Shown: positions 35,092 through 45,271 of the stretch, in pieces
Position numbering within the stretch: the stretch's first letter is position 1
How the letters are laid out: the number at the start of each line of letters is the position of its first letter
Assembly: GCF_905171765.1 (NCBI RefSeq)
Contig: NC_053393.1
Coordinates: forward strand, 65,751,371 to 65,815,370
Direction: 5' to 3'
DNA: 64,000 nt
Source of the DNA: Bufo bufo
Lineage: Eukaryota; Chordata; Amphibia; Anura; Bufonidae
Notes under the pieces: model-generated
What the model saw: the letters and a program-made list of their open reading frames with translations, nothing else
Database searches by the model: none
What the model was told of the DNA's origin: nothing
Program-made: the position numbers and the translations under genes

Positions 35092-35313
35092 TAAAGTAAA
35101 CTGCCCGCCCGGCGCTCGCCCGCATAGCAACGAATCGGCGATTATTTGATAACTGGATTCGTCGACAACGAATCCAGTTATCTATTATTATCGATTACAT
35201 CGATTAATCGTTGCAGCCCTAGCCTATTTTAGATGTGTTCAATAAATCAATATTGTTTGGACCTCGATGATTCGATGTGACTCCATATGTTGAGTGCACT
35301 TCTACATTTCTCT

Positions 35314-35847
35314 ATTTATATTATCCTACCTCTTGATTTGGGTGCATCAATTGCAGTTGGAGCACCATAGTAATCCTAAAGCACGGTGAGCCGCCCCATT
35401 TATATGTTTATTACATATGAACATGAACCAACACAAATGCCTTCAGCTGCCAAGTGCACATGTAACAGGTTAGTCAGTTTCATAGCTACAAATCTGCTGA
35501 CAGATGCCCTTTAAAAAAGAATGGACATTTAAGTTTCAATTTGTTCTCATGCAGTTTGTTCACATCTTCACATATTTTAGCAAATTTAGGTTGATGTAAT
35601 TGAAAAGTTCAAACACAAAGCTAAAGGCTGTTCCACATTAGCATTCTTTAGGTCCGTTGTAGAAGCAGAACACTGAAAGTAACGAAAATGTCAGATTTGG
35701 CACATAACTGACAGGAATGGAGCCAAACAGATCTATGACTATTTTTGATAACATCTGTAATGGAGGCCCCGAATAGAACCTCCAGCACAGATGTGAACAT
35801 GCTCTAAAGCTGACAGAAAACATAAAGCAGTGGTCACACACATACAC
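35314..35847. other. Unassigned stretch
   Basis: Non-coding. A T2-like right end is suggested by ctgacagatgccctttaaa near 35498-35516, without a left partner. Otherwise nothing recognisable. Confidence 0.4.
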
Positions 35848-36320
35848 CGATCAGCCATTACATTAACACCACTGAAAGGTCAAGTGAATGGCATTGACTA
35901 TCTCCTGACCATGGTGTCTGTCAACAGGTGGAATATGTTAGACAGTAAGTGAACAGTCAATTCTTGAAGATGAATGTGCTGGAAGCAAGACAAATGGCCA
36001 AATGTAAGGATGTGGGTCAGGGCATCTTCAAAATTGCCGGTCTTGAGTGTTCCCGGTATTTCATGTTTACCTATCAAAAGTGTTCCAAAGAAGGACAACC
36101 AGTGAACCCCCGACAGGATGCCAAGGGTCACCAACTCACGTGAGGAATGAAGGTTACCTCATTTTGTATGATCCCACAGAAGAGATAATGAGAAATGAAC
36201 TCAGCAGTTAGATGCTGGACACCTTCAAAGGTCTTGGGGAGTCCATGCATCCATGGGCTAGATCGGTTTTAATGGCACAAGGGGAATTTACACAATATAA
36301 GGCAATAATTTTTTATGGTG
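35848..36320 (+). mobile_element. Truncated Tc1-type element fragment
   Basis: It opens with acaccgatcagccattacat and taacaccactgaaaggtcaa, an end sequence I associate with a widespread vertebrate Tc1-type element. It continues with a decayed coding stretch whose end reads roughly as a Tc1 C-terminus (LGESMHPWAR near 36235). No right inverted repeat is seen. All frames are short. This is recognised from memory of the family, not from an alignment. Confidence 0.45.
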
Positions 36321-37704
36321 TGTCTACGATTGCTATACAGCTACTGTATCTCAGCTGAACACTCCATAGACACGTACGTTCAGATTGTTGTGAACATGCA
36401 TATTTATTTCACTGGGAAGAGGAAAATACAAACCTCTGATCGAAAACCTCTGAAAAGACACTTTACGAGAAAGATTTGTCTTCTTGAAATTCTTTCATTG
36501 AGTCCCAATAAAATCTGCTAACAATGCCAAGAATGTACAGTATAGGTCACTTATGTAGTAGTTGTAATGATGATGTCACATCCATACCTGTCATTGACAT
36601 TCATGTGCCTGGGTTGTCCTTACTTGATTGAAGGGGGGTTAGTAAATTAAATTGCGATGCATTTTTGCATTACTTGGACAGCCAATTAATTTTAGTGAAA
36701 CGTGTGTAATACGTGGTGGAGCAGTCGGGAAAATGATTTTTTTTTCTACATAACTTAGACCCAGACACATGTAAACGCACTTTACAGCTATTTTTCCAAT
36801 TAGTCTACTGACTACTATTTGCCTTATTTTAACATATGCCTATATTCACTCTTATAAAACGTAACTTTTATTGTAACTAGTTATTAAATCCCTTCCTTAA
36901 CCATTAAATTATTTCTGTTAAAAATATCAGTTGTGTCGCCTCGTTATTTCTAAGATTATATTTTAGCACTGTTGTGCTTAGTGCTGTAAAAAATGTGGTA
37001 AGAGACTGGCAGTAAAGTGCTGGCTCCAGGCTCTTATTCTCAGATTTTTTCTCTCTACCACATAGGGTTAATCATTTTCCTTCCTAACATACAGGCGTCA
37101 CTTCTGTGCTAAAATATCCCTCAACCACTGCCCCCCAGGAGAAGAATATTTAGTTCCTGAGTTTCCCTCACAGGTGAATAAGATACGGTTCCTGGGAGTG
37201 GGAGCTTTGACATGTGCTTCCTCACTCCCCCACTATCAGAACAGGAACTCCCTCTTCTCTCCTTTCTCTGTCTCACTAGAGTAGTACTCCCCCTCCTGGC
37301 AGGAAGCAGGACTAGCCCACTCCTGACAAGAGGGGAGGAACAGGGTGGTTAGCCCTGTTCCTGCCAACCATTGCCAACCATGGCCTCCTCAGCTAGAATA
37401 AATGGTATAGCTTCTGGCGCCATTGGTGTCCGTCACGTGATGGATCTGTCATTGCCGTTATTTTAATTTTTCAATTCCTATAAAGGACCAGACAAATGGA
37501 ACTAGGAGCAAAGGTGTGAACCTAGCCAAATAGGTTATCTGCGTCTTTGGTGGTTGAGCTCTGATGTCATCCTTACAATATGACTGACACTTATTATTTC
37601 AAACATTTTCACTCAGGTGCCCGGCCTAGACATGGGCCTAGTTTGCCTATATGATGAATGCCTTCCTGGATATAGTCTTGTAGCCCAACATAGGCGGGCA
37701 TTGA
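36321..37704. other. Unassigned non-coding stretch
   Basis: No long frame, TIR pair or tandem array. 37020-37420 is C/T-rich and contains short repeats (for example aaccattgccaaccat) that could belong to an old LTR, but no ends were identified. Confidence 0.4.
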
Positions 37705-37880
37705 GCATACAGAAAATAATACGTTTTTGTATAGCTATCATTCTACTGAATATTTTTGCTGTTTTTTTTCCCTTGCTCTGATAGAGTGATGGGTGGAATG
37801 TGATTAATCCACTCTGTTTTATCTGAAAAGTGACAGCAGAGAAATGTACTGATGCATTTTGCATTTCCATCTTTCAGATT
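37705..37880 (+). repeat. ~175-bp dispersed repeat, copy 1
   Basis: From cagaaaataatacg to tttcagattcatattc this matches 43078-43263 in the same orientation with small differences, including the blocks gctctgatagagtgatgggt and gtgacagcagagaaatgtac. The copies flank the LINE and the large hAT MITE about 5.4 kb apart. They may be two copies of an unknown short repeat or the edges of a rearrangement. Confidence 0.7.
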
Positions 37881-38106
37881 CATATTCCTAATTTAGCTCG
37901 CTGTATAGGACTCGTTCAGGGCTATGTGTCTCATTATGATTATCAGTTTGATTCTCTCCCCGCGATGAATTTTGTCGGATTTTCAGTTCAGTATGTAGCA
38001 TGTGGTAAATGTGACTGCATAATTCAGATTTTTAACATTGTTTCAGCTTAACACTTGCTTGGCACTATGTATTGAAAAATTAATTAAGACTTCTATTTGT
38101 ATCTTA

Positions 38107-38231
38107 ATACGTACCATATTTCCTGCACTATAAAACTCACTTTTTCCCCCCAAAAGTGTGGAAAAATGTAGTGTGTCTTATAATACGAATACTAATGAGC
38201 GCATCCATAATGAAAGTGCTCATTAGTACAA
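38107..38231. mobile_element. MITE fragment with GCGC hairpin
   Basis: The region around accatatttcctgcactata and actcactttttccccccaaa resembles a widespread vertebrate non-autonomous DNA element. It is followed by the hairpin ctaatgagcgcatccataat/gaaagtgctcattag (38190-38228). The same hairpin occurs at 25570-25609 in the 1.6-kb hAT element, so the two share a module. Confidence 0.5.
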
Positions 38232-38246
38232 TAGGATCGGGAAGCA

Positions 38247-38879
38247 GTGAATATAACAAGAACCTGTTACATACAAACATCAATAAATGTTCAAAGGGAT
38301 ATAAACACTAAAAAAATATTACTTAGTGTAATCTATAGACCCCCTAACATCACAGAGGAGATAGAAACGCAACTGTATAACCAAATAGAGCGGGCGGCAC
38401 AGGCTGGCACAGTGGTCATAATGGGAGATTTTAACTTCCCAGACATTGACTGGGGTCAGGGTTCTGCCTCTACCGCAAAGGGGAGAAAATTCCTCAACTT
38501 TATGGGCCAGTTTGTAGAAGCTCCCACTAGGGGCGATGCTCTGTTAGATTTGGTCATTTCTAATGATGCAGAGCTTGTTGCAAATGGTACTGTTCGAGTA
38601 ACACTGGGTAATAGTGACCACAATATAATCATATTCCCCCTACACTATAAGGCCTCATGCACACGACCGTATGTATTTTGCAGTCCGGAAACGGAATGCA
38701 CGGAGTACCTGACAAGGAAAGAAAATACGTTTGTGTGCATGAGGCCTAAGAAGCAAACTAACTCAGGCAGAGCAAAAACACTGAATTTTAAAAAGGCTAA
38801 TTTCCCTGGGTTGAGGGCCGCATTTCAGGGCATAGAATGGGAGCAGCTACTGTCACATAATAATACTGAGGATAAATGA
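38247..38879 (+). pseudogene. LINE AP-endonuclease domain fragment
   Basis: The frame reads SVIYRPPNITEEIETQLYNQ, then VVIMGDFNFPDIDWGQG, a hallmark APE-type block with the catalytic GDFN, and ATRGDALLDLVISN with GNSDHNIIIF, the catalytic SDH. The N-terminal third of the domain is missing. The frame reads straight through a 96-bp Harbinger MITE plus its 3-bp duplication (99 bp in total) at 38651-38749, so the fragment gains 33 codons there without a stop. It ends at the TGA closing at 38879. Confidence 0.85.
38651..38746. mobile_element. 96-bp PIF/Harbinger MITE in the LINE endonuclease
   Basis: Inverted ends GGCCTCATGCACACGACCGT and GTTTGTGTGCATGAGGCC, flanked by a TAA duplication (38648-38650 and 38747-38749). 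This type of 3-bp TWA duplication is typical of PIF/Harbinger. The insertion adds 99 bp in frame to the endonuclease reading frame. Confidence 0.88.
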
Positions 38880-39376
38880 AAGAGCTTTAAATCCACATTG
38901 AGTAATTGCACAAAAAAATGTATTCCCCCCATGGCTTACAGCTACTGTAAAGAGGGCAATAAATGACAAAAAAAAGGGTATTTAAAAAATACAAATCTGT
39001 GGGGTCAGATGTAGCCTTTGAAGTTTACAAAGGGTTTAACAAAATCTGTAAAAAAAAAGGACAAAATTAGCAAAAATACAAAACGAACAGCAGGTGGCAA
39101 AAGAGAGCAAAACAAATTCCAAAAAATTATTTAAACATATAAATGCTAAAAAAAAAACAAGGTCTGAGCAGGTAGATCCCCTAAATAATGGTAAAGGGGG
39201 GTTAGTCACAGAAGATAAGGAAAAGCTGGGTTACTAAATGTGTTTTTTAGCTCTGTTTATACAAAAGAAGAGAAAGGAGCTGATATCTGTGGCGGCGGGG
39301 CTGTTAGTACATCCAGTTGTATACTCAATTGGCTAACTGTAGATGTGGTCCAAGCTAAGTTAAATATAAGGTAAAT

Positions 39377-40103
39377 GTGAACAAGGCTCCGGGTCCAGAT
39401 GGATTACACCCAAGAGTTCTTAAAGAGCTCAGTTCAGTCATTGCTGTGCCCCTGTTTATAATTTTTAAAGATTCTCTAGGTACTGGCACAGTGCCAAGTG
39501 ATTGGCGCAAGGCAAATATGGTGCCCATATTCAAAAAAGGATCTAGGTCCTCAACAGGTAATTATAGACCTACAGGCTTGGAAAGTATAGTCTGTAATTG
39601 GATTGAAAACTGGCTGAAGGACCGTGTACAGAGAGCTGTGGTCAATAATTCCTATTCAGAATGGTCCCAGGTTGTATTCCAAGGTTCAGTGCTGGGTCCT
39701 CTATTATTTATTTATTTATTTATTTATTAATGATATCGAGGACGGGATTAATAGCACCATTTCTATTTTTGCAGATGACACAAAGCTGTGTAGAACTGTA
39801 CGGTCTATGGAAGATGTCCACAAACTACAAGCTGACTTGAACACTCTGAGTGATTGGGCATCAACTTGGCAAATGAGGTTCAATGTGGATAAATGTAAAG
39901 TTATGCATCTCGGTAGTAATAATCTCCGTGCATCATATGTCCTAGGGGATGTAACACTGGGAGAGTCCCTTATAGAGAAGGATTTGGGTGTCCTTGTAGA
40001 TGGTAGATTAAATAACAGTATACAATGTCAGTCATCTGCTTCTAAGGGTACTTTCACACTTGTGTTAAAGTTTTCCGGTATTTCGTTCCGTCCTCGGGGC
40101 TGA
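39377..40103 (+). pseudogene. LINE reverse transcriptase fragment, deleted and frameshifted
   Basis: Reads NKAPGPDGLHPRVLKEL, then WRKANMVPIFKKGSR and NYRPTGLESIV. It jumps directly to WIENWLKDRVQRAVV, so the segment with the first catalytic Asp (motif A) is deleted. It continues with QGSVLGPLLF (motif B) to an expanded ttta microsatellite (39704-39730) that shifts the frame. In the new frame come IFADDTKLCR (motif C, catalytic DD) and MRFNVDKCKVMHLG. The region between 38880 and 39376 is A-rich, stop-laden LINE linker. Confidence 0.87.
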
Positions 40104-40759
40104 TCAGTTTTATCCTAATGCATTCTGAATGGAGAGCAATCCGTTCAGGATGCATCAGTTCAGTCCCTCTTACGTTTTTTTGGACGGAGAAAATACCGCA
40201 GCATGCTGCAGTTTTCTCTCCGGCCAAAAATACTGATCACTTGCCAGAATGCATTGAAGTGTATTAGTGCCGTATCCGGCATTATGTGTTTTAGCAAAAC
40301 GGATCCGGCTTTCCGGTCTGCGCATGCGCAGACCTTTAAAAATGCTAAAAATATTTATGCCGGATCCGTTTTTCAGGGTGACACTGGAGAGACGGATCCG
40401 GTATAGCAATGCATTTGTGATACTAATGCATTCTGAATGGAGAGCATTCCATTCAGAATGCATCAAGATGCATCAGTTCCGTCCCTCTTACATTTTTTGG
40501 CCGGAGAAAATACCGCAGCATGCCGTATTTTTCTCTCCGGCCACAAATCCTGAACACTTGCCGGAATGCCGGATTCAGCATTAATTTCCACTGAAATCTA
40601 TTAGTGTCGGATCCGGCATTAAAATTGCCGCATTGACGGATCCGGATGACACCGGAGAGACGGATCCGTTATTTCAATGCATTTGTCAGACGGATCCGCA
40701 GGCAGTTCCGGCGACGGAACTGCCTGACGGAATCCTCTGCCGCAAGTGTGAAAATACCC
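40046..40759. mobile_element. 714-bp PIF/Harbinger MITE in the LINE
   Basis: The ends GGGTACTTTCACACTTGTGT and CAAGTGTGAAAATACCC are flanked by TAA on both sides (40043-40045 and 40760-40762). The interior is rich in cggatccg and internally repetitive (atgcattctgaatggagagc appears twice, at ~40117 and ~40427). It lies between LINE codons for QSSAS and the tail segment beginning at aggccaccaggatattgtca. Confidence 0.9.
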
Positions 40760-40762
40760 TAA

Positions 40763-41410
40763 GGCCACCAGGATATTGTCATACATTAAACGAGGCATGG
40801 ACTCGCGGGGCAGGGATGTAATACTACCACTTTACAGTGCTGGTGCGGCCTCATCTGGAATACGCAGTCCAGTTCTGGACACCAGTACATAGAAAGGATG
40901 CACTGCAGCTGGAAAAAAGTACAGAGGAGAGCGACTAAACTGATAAGGGGCATGGAGGGTCTTAGTTATGAAGAAAGATTAAAATAATTTAATTTATTTA
41001 GTCTTGAGAAGAGACGTCTAAGGGGGGACATGATTAACCTATACAAATATATAAATGGGCCATACAAAAAAATTCGGTGAAAAACTGTTCCATGTGAAAT
41101 GCCCTCAAAAGACAAGGGGGCACTGCCTCCGACTGGAGAAGAAAAAGTTCAGTCTCCAGAGCGTCAAAGCTTCTTTACTGTAAGATCTGTGAATCTGTGG
41201 AATAGACTTCCTAGGACGTGGTCACAGCAGGAACAGTGGACAGTTTTAAAAAGGGTTTAGATGAATTCTTAAAACTAAAAAACATAAATGCTTATGAAAA
41301 CGTGTAGAAATCTGAGTCTCACTTCCTTCTGGGATTCACATCCTCTCCCATCCCTTGGTTGAACTTGATGGACTTATGTCTTTTTTCAACCATATTAACT
41401 GTGTAACTAT
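40763..41410 (+). pseudogene. LINE C-terminal tail and 3' end
   Basis: Decayed frames can be followed as RGRDVILPLYSAG..., then ALQLEKVQRRATKLIRGMEG, SLEKRRLRGDMINLYKYING and LWNRLPR. This is the conserved post-RT region of L2/CR1-type LINEs. Several stops and one frame change are present. The 3' end around 41340-41408 is the usual short-repeat terminus of this group. Confidence 0.8.
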
Positions 41411-41416
41411 TTAAAG

Positions 41417-43038
41417 CAGGGGTGGGCAATTATTTTTTCGATGGGGCCACATGAGAAACTGAAAATATTTTGGAGGGCCGGGCCAAAAGGCTAAACTCAA
41501 TACTGCATAAAATCAATTGTATTTCTTTATAAAAAGCAGTAAATATCATTGTTGGACAACTGGTACGAGTACTTGTTATAGTTAAACAATGAAAAAGTGA
41601 GGTTGCCTTACAAGAAAAAAATTTAAATTTATTAAACAAAATTTCCCAAAACAATGAACATTTTTCACTATTTGTGACTCATATTAGTGAAAGCCATTGT
41701 CCCCCTGTGAATCCAGCCATTGTCCCCTGTGAATCCAGCCATTGTCCCCTGTGAATCCAGCCATTGTCCCCTGTGAATCCAGCCATTGTCCCCATGTGAA
41801 TCCAGCCATTGTCCCCTGTGAATCCAGCCATTGTCCCCCTGTGAATCCAGCCATTGTCCAATGTGAATCCAGCCATTGTCCCCTGTGAATCCAGCCATTG
41901 TCCCCTGTGAATCCAGCCATTGTCCCCTGTGAATCCAGCCATTGTCCCCTGTGAATCCAGCCATTGTCCCCCTGTGAATCCAGCCATTGTCCCCCTGTGA
42001 ATCCAGCCATTGTCCCCCTGTGAATCCAGCCATTGTCCCCTGTGAATCCAGCCATTGTCCCCCTGTGAATCCAGCCATTGTCCCCCTGTGAATCCAGCCA
42101 TTGTCCCCTGTGAATCCAGCCATTGTCCCCTGTGAATCCAGCCATTGTCCCCTGTGAATCCAGCCATTGTCCCCCTGTGAATCCAGCCATTGTCCCCCTG
42201 TGAATCCAGCCATTGTCCCCCTGTGAATCCAGCCATTGTCCCCCTGTGAATCCAGCCATTGTCCCCTGTGAATCCAGCCATTGTCCCCTGTGAATCCAGC
42301 CATTGTCCCCTGTGAATCCAGCCATTGTCCCCCTGTGAATCCAGCCATTGTCCCCCTGTGAATCCAGCAATTGTCCCACTGTGAATCCAGCCATTGTCCC
42401 CATGTGAATCCAGCCATTGTCCCCTGTGAATCCAGCCATTGTCCCCCTGTGAATCCAGCCATTGTCCCCTGTGAATCCAGCCATTGTCCCCTGTGAATCC
42501 AGCCATTGTCCCCTTGTGTACAGAACACCCCCCCGGCCCACCCATCATATACAGAACACCCCCCCCCCCTTACAATAGTACACACCCCCCCCCCCCCCCC
42601 TTGCCTTTAGAAACGTAATGCTCAGAGATGATCAGCCATGTGTTAGTCACACTGACTACACACAGCACAGGGGGAGGCGGCCGCAGCTTCATGCTTGTCG
42701 GCTCTGTGACTGTCAGTGTCAGACAGTCACAGCCGATACTATGAGAGCCGCGGGCGCTGCGCTGTTACAGAGAAGGGAATAATTGCGGCCGGCCGGGTCC
42801 CGGGTACGGCTCGCACGAGGCACCCCCCCCCCTGCTGTGTCTTACCTAGACAGTACTGCCGCTGACGCTGCCTCCCTGCCACCGCGCCATGCCACACGCA
42901 GCACGCCGAGTCGGAAGTCCTCTTCATTCGCGGAGGAGGGGTATCGTTGCTTGGCACGCCTCTGGCTCCGCCCGGGGGCCGGATTAAAAGGTCCGCCGGG
43001 CCGTATACGGCCCGCGGGCCGTAGTTTGCCCAGGTCTG
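41417..43038. mobile_element. 1.6-kb non-autonomous hAT element, perfect 8-bp duplication
   Basis: Begins CAGGGGTGGGCAATTATTTT and ends GTAGTTTGCCCAGGTCTG. It is flanked by identical octamers atttaaag (41409-41416 and 43039-43046). No transposase. It consists of A/T-rich ends, a large 22/23-bp satellite, C-homopolymer tracts at ~42530-42600 and a G/C-rich right part. It inserted next to the LINE 3' end. Confidence 0.92.
41694..42513. repeat. 22/23-bp satellite, about 36 copies
   Basis: The unit is ccattgtcccc(c)tgtgaatccag, 22 or 23 bp depending on one C. The mixture means all three minus-strand frames stay open for more than 850 bp (41668-42585). They read GQWLDSQ, DNGWIHR and GTMAGFT repeats, an artefact of a stop-free unit and not a protein. 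A few variant units occur (tccaatgtgaatc at ~41857; gcaattgtcccactg at ~42368). Confidence 0.95.
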
Positions 43039-43077
43039 ATTTAAAGGGTGCTGGTTGTACTCACCATTTCCTGGGGG

Positions 43078-43263
43078 CATTCAGAAAATAATGATTATGT
43101 ATAACTATCATTCTACTAAATATTTTTGTTGTTTTTTTCCACTTTTCCCTTGCTCTGATAGAGTGATGGGTAGAATGTGAATAATCCATTGTGTTTTATC
43201 TGAAAAGTGACAGCAGAGAAATGTACTGATGCATTTTGCATTTCCATTTCTCAGATTTATATT
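43078..43263 (+). repeat. ~175-bp dispersed repeat, copy 2
   Basis: Partner of 37705-37880 in the same orientation. It begins right after the hAT element's right flank and shares gctctgatagagtgatgggt and gtgacagcagagaaatgtac. Non-coding. Confidence 0.7.
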
Positions 43264-43437
43264 CACACACTGTGTCCTGACAGCATACAGCATCAGAGCA
43301 TAGTCTGCTTAAGTGTGCACCCACACCTGACGCTGTGCAACATCAGGTCACAGTGCAGCGCTGCAGGAAGAGTGTAATGGATCGTCCGAGTGGCGGCACC
43401 TTCTGGAGCAGGAGAGGTAAGTATTTTCTTAATTTTT

Positions 43438-43675
43438 GGTCTGATCTGTTGTCTGATGAAAATTGGGGGTCTCATCTGAGGTCTGATGAAGATTGGGGGT
43501 CTGATCTGAGGTATGATGAAGATTGGGGGTTTGATCTGAGGTATGATGAAGATTGGGGGTTTGATCTGAGGTCTGCTGAAGATTGGGGGTTTGATCTGAG
43601 GACTGATGAAGATTGGGGATCTAATCTGAGGTATGATGAAGATTGGGGGTCTGATCTGAAGTCTGATGAAAAATA
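43438..43675. repeat. 30-bp minisatellite, about 8 copies
   Basis: An exact 30-bp period: gtctgatgaaaattgggggt plus ctcatctgag, with variants gatgaagattggggg and ttgatctgag. Because 30 is a multiple of three, frames on both strands stay open (43335-43676 and 43293-43757); these are repeat artefacts. The start (gtctgatctg after gaggtaagt) matches the start of the G-rich minisatellite at 25851. Confidence 0.93.
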
Positions 43676-44027
43676 AAACCCCAGGATGAAACTCTAAAAC
43701 CCCAGGTGTGCCCAGCCCATTGTGAAGCCATAATGGGTCACAAAGATCCAAAAGCAAAATTGAATTTGGAGATGTTTTTTGAGTTAATCACTGCCCACTA
43801 GAGTCTATGTTGTAGGTTTTGAATCAGTTAGACTTTATTAATGATACAGGGGTTGGACCCAGTGAGTAATTTCCACGGTGGGCCCAAGGAACCCCATTCC
43901 GATGCTGTGTGCCTATACTTAAAATGACTTTTCAAAATAAGCTACATCTATGATTCTCAGTTTTCCCTGAGCTGGTGGGTGAAGATTAGCTGTAATGATG
44001 TCTGCCTGCAGAGTACACAAGTAGAGA
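43676..44027. other. Unassigned non-coding stretch
   Basis: No frame, tandem array or inverted pair noted beyond a short repeated aaaccccagg near 43677-43706. Confidence 0.4.
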
Positions 44028-44204
44028 GTACAAAACAGAAAAATCGATCCGATCTTCTAAAAATCATTCATTCATGCTATAATTAAGCACACACCTGTGC
44101 AAAATGCGTAAGCAGTTTTGGATTTATTGTATTTGTTGTCTTTTTTATGGATTCCAATAAATTATTGATTTTTAGAAGATCTAATTGATTTTGCTGTTTT
44201 GTAC
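44028..44204. mobile_element. 177-bp inverted-repeat element
   Basis: The left end gtacaaaacagaaaaatcga, continuing to tccgatcttctaaaaatca, is mirrored by tgatttttagaagatctaat plus tgattttgctgttttgtac. The arms are ~39 bp with few mismatches. The interior (acacctgtgcaaaatgcgta) is non-coding. It could be a small MITE or a PLE-type terminal palindrome. Confidence 0.7.
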
Positions 44205-44961
44205 TGTTACATGTGCCAAGCCTTGCGTTGGATACTGATACTTCATTATATCAGCAGCCATGCCTACGATACACAAAACTGTGAGCCATATACTTTTTAT
44301 TTCTTTACACATGGAATCAGAGATTCTACTCCCTAACTCTCTTTTCTCAGATGTAGCATTTAGGACATTATAGAGAAACTGAGCAGTATAGATATGAATA
44401 ATGCGCTCGGGATCAGTTATAACACTTACTATTAACTGCTGAATCTGCTGAATGATTCCAGTGTTGTCTGTCTCTCTGTCTCTGTCTCCCTGCTTCTACC
44501 AGTCCCCTCTCCATAGATTTTTATGGGATGAGCAGGCAGCCCATCTTGGTCTCATAAGACCATTTCTTACAAATTTCATAGTGAAAGTTATTTTAAAAAG
44601 GCGGCAGCTGATTACTGTAGAACAAAGCATTTTTCTCTGATAAGATATATTGAAAAGTTTCTTACCTTAGCCTGTACTACTGATTTATCCAAAGTTGTGT
44701 GACAGTACAGTGACCATCTAAGGAAAGCAGTGGTGTAACTCTAGAGATTGAGACCCTGGGGATTCAGATCACCTATCTGGATAAGAAAGCACAATAATGG
44801 TGCACAAAATAACTGAGCAACTTTAATATTATACAAGGATTCTACATAGCATTTCATTATGAGATACAATGGCACAAGATCGGAGTAGATGCAAGGCACA
44901 GGTATAGCTTTGCAGTGGGGCCAAGGACCTCTGAGGTATGCCTCTAGCAGCATTAATACTA
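44205..44961. other. Unassigned non-coding stretch
   Basis: Short frames only. No recognisable element between the inverted-repeat element and the Harbinger MITE. Confidence 0.4.
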
Positions 44962-44964
44962 TAA

Positions 44965-45268
44965 GGGTCCATTCACACATCCGTGTGTGTTTTGCGGATC
45001 CACGGATCCGCAAAACACGGACACCGGCAATGTGCGTTCCGCATTTTGCGAACTGCACATCGCCGGCACTATAATAGAAAATGCCTATGCAATTGCGGAC
45101 AAGAATAGGATAAGTTCTATTTTTTTCGGGAACGGAATTGCGGACCCGGAAGTGCGGATCCGCAATTCCAGATCCGGGCAGCACATCGTGCGACCCCATA
45201 GAAATGAATGGGTCCGCAATTCCGTTCCGCAAAATGAGGAACAGAATTGCAGATGTGTGAATGGACCC
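44965..45268. mobile_element. 304-bp PIF/Harbinger MITE
   Basis: Ends GGGTCCATTCACACATCCGT and GATGTGTGAATGGACCC with TAA duplications (44962-44964 and 45269-45271). The interior has the self-complementary ttttgcggatccacggatcc and gcaaaacacgg. A copy of the same family at 50433 is split by the Gypsy element, so this one serves as its uninterrupted reference. Confidence 0.9.
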
Positions 45269-45271
45269 TAA

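Larger units (their letters stand above)
34236..35221. mobile_element. hAT MITE in PLE repeat, perfect 8-bp duplication
   Basis: Begins TAGGGCTGCAGCTAACGATT and ends ATTAATCGTTGCAGCCCTA. It is flanked by identical octamers gcctattt (34228-34235 and 35222-35229). The TAATCGATTA-rich ends are a common vertebrate hAT-MITE type. The 986-bp interior is non-coding and contains a 31-bp minisatellite that turns into its own reverse complement, plus a ~105-bp-arm palindrome. Confidence 0.92.
29478..35313 (-). mobile_element. Penelope-like retroelement (EN+ PLE), near full length
   Basis: This is a PLE on the minus strand with an N-terminal region, reverse transcriptase and GIY-YIG endonuclease, in that order. 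It lies between inverted ~840-bp terminal repeats (29478-30314 and 33476-35313). The right repeat is lengthened by a 986-bp hAT MITE and its target duplication. The coding part is much less decayed than the LINE or hAT genes in this window: one in-frame TAG, plus a disrupted linker between RT and endonuclease. PLEs replicate by target-primed reverse transcription and often leave complex terminal repeats, which fits. Exact outer ends were set from the limits of the inverted repeat; no target duplication was identified. Confidence 0.88.
33476..35313. repeat. Right inverted terminal repeat of the PLE, with insertion
   Basis: Reverse complement of 29478-30314 over two segments, 33476-34235 and 35222-35313, separated by the hAT MITE at 34236-35221. 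Without the MITE and one target duplication the length is ~844 bp, nearly equal to the left copy. The arms differ by scattered substitutions and small indels, for example tacctgaaaaaaaagtcca versus the mirrored tacccgaaaaaaaggtcca. Confidence 0.88.
38232..41410 (+). mobile_element. L2/CR1-type LINE, internally deleted
   Basis: A non-LTR retrotransposon in the plus orientation. An endonuclease piece (38247-38879) is followed by decayed linker, an RT piece (39377-40103) and a C-terminal tail (40763-41290). The 3' end is the familiar ttgaacttgatggacttatg plus a Y-rich caaccatattaactgtgtaac stretch. The 5' end is truncated within the endonuclease, and most of the RT finger/palm is missing. Two Harbinger MITEs (38651 and 40046) lie within it. 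As is usual for LINEs, 5' truncation suggests incomplete reverse transcription. Confidence 0.88.

Noticed and set aside
41668..42585. Three long overlapping minus-strand frames (285-305 codons) as a repetitive protein
   Set aside because: They are the translation of a 22/23-bp satellite inside a hAT MITE. All three frames are open for the same trivial reason.
43293..43757. Frames on both strands with DEDWGFDLR and RPPIFI repeats
   Set aside because: Generated by the exact 30-bp minisatellite; no protein-family signal.
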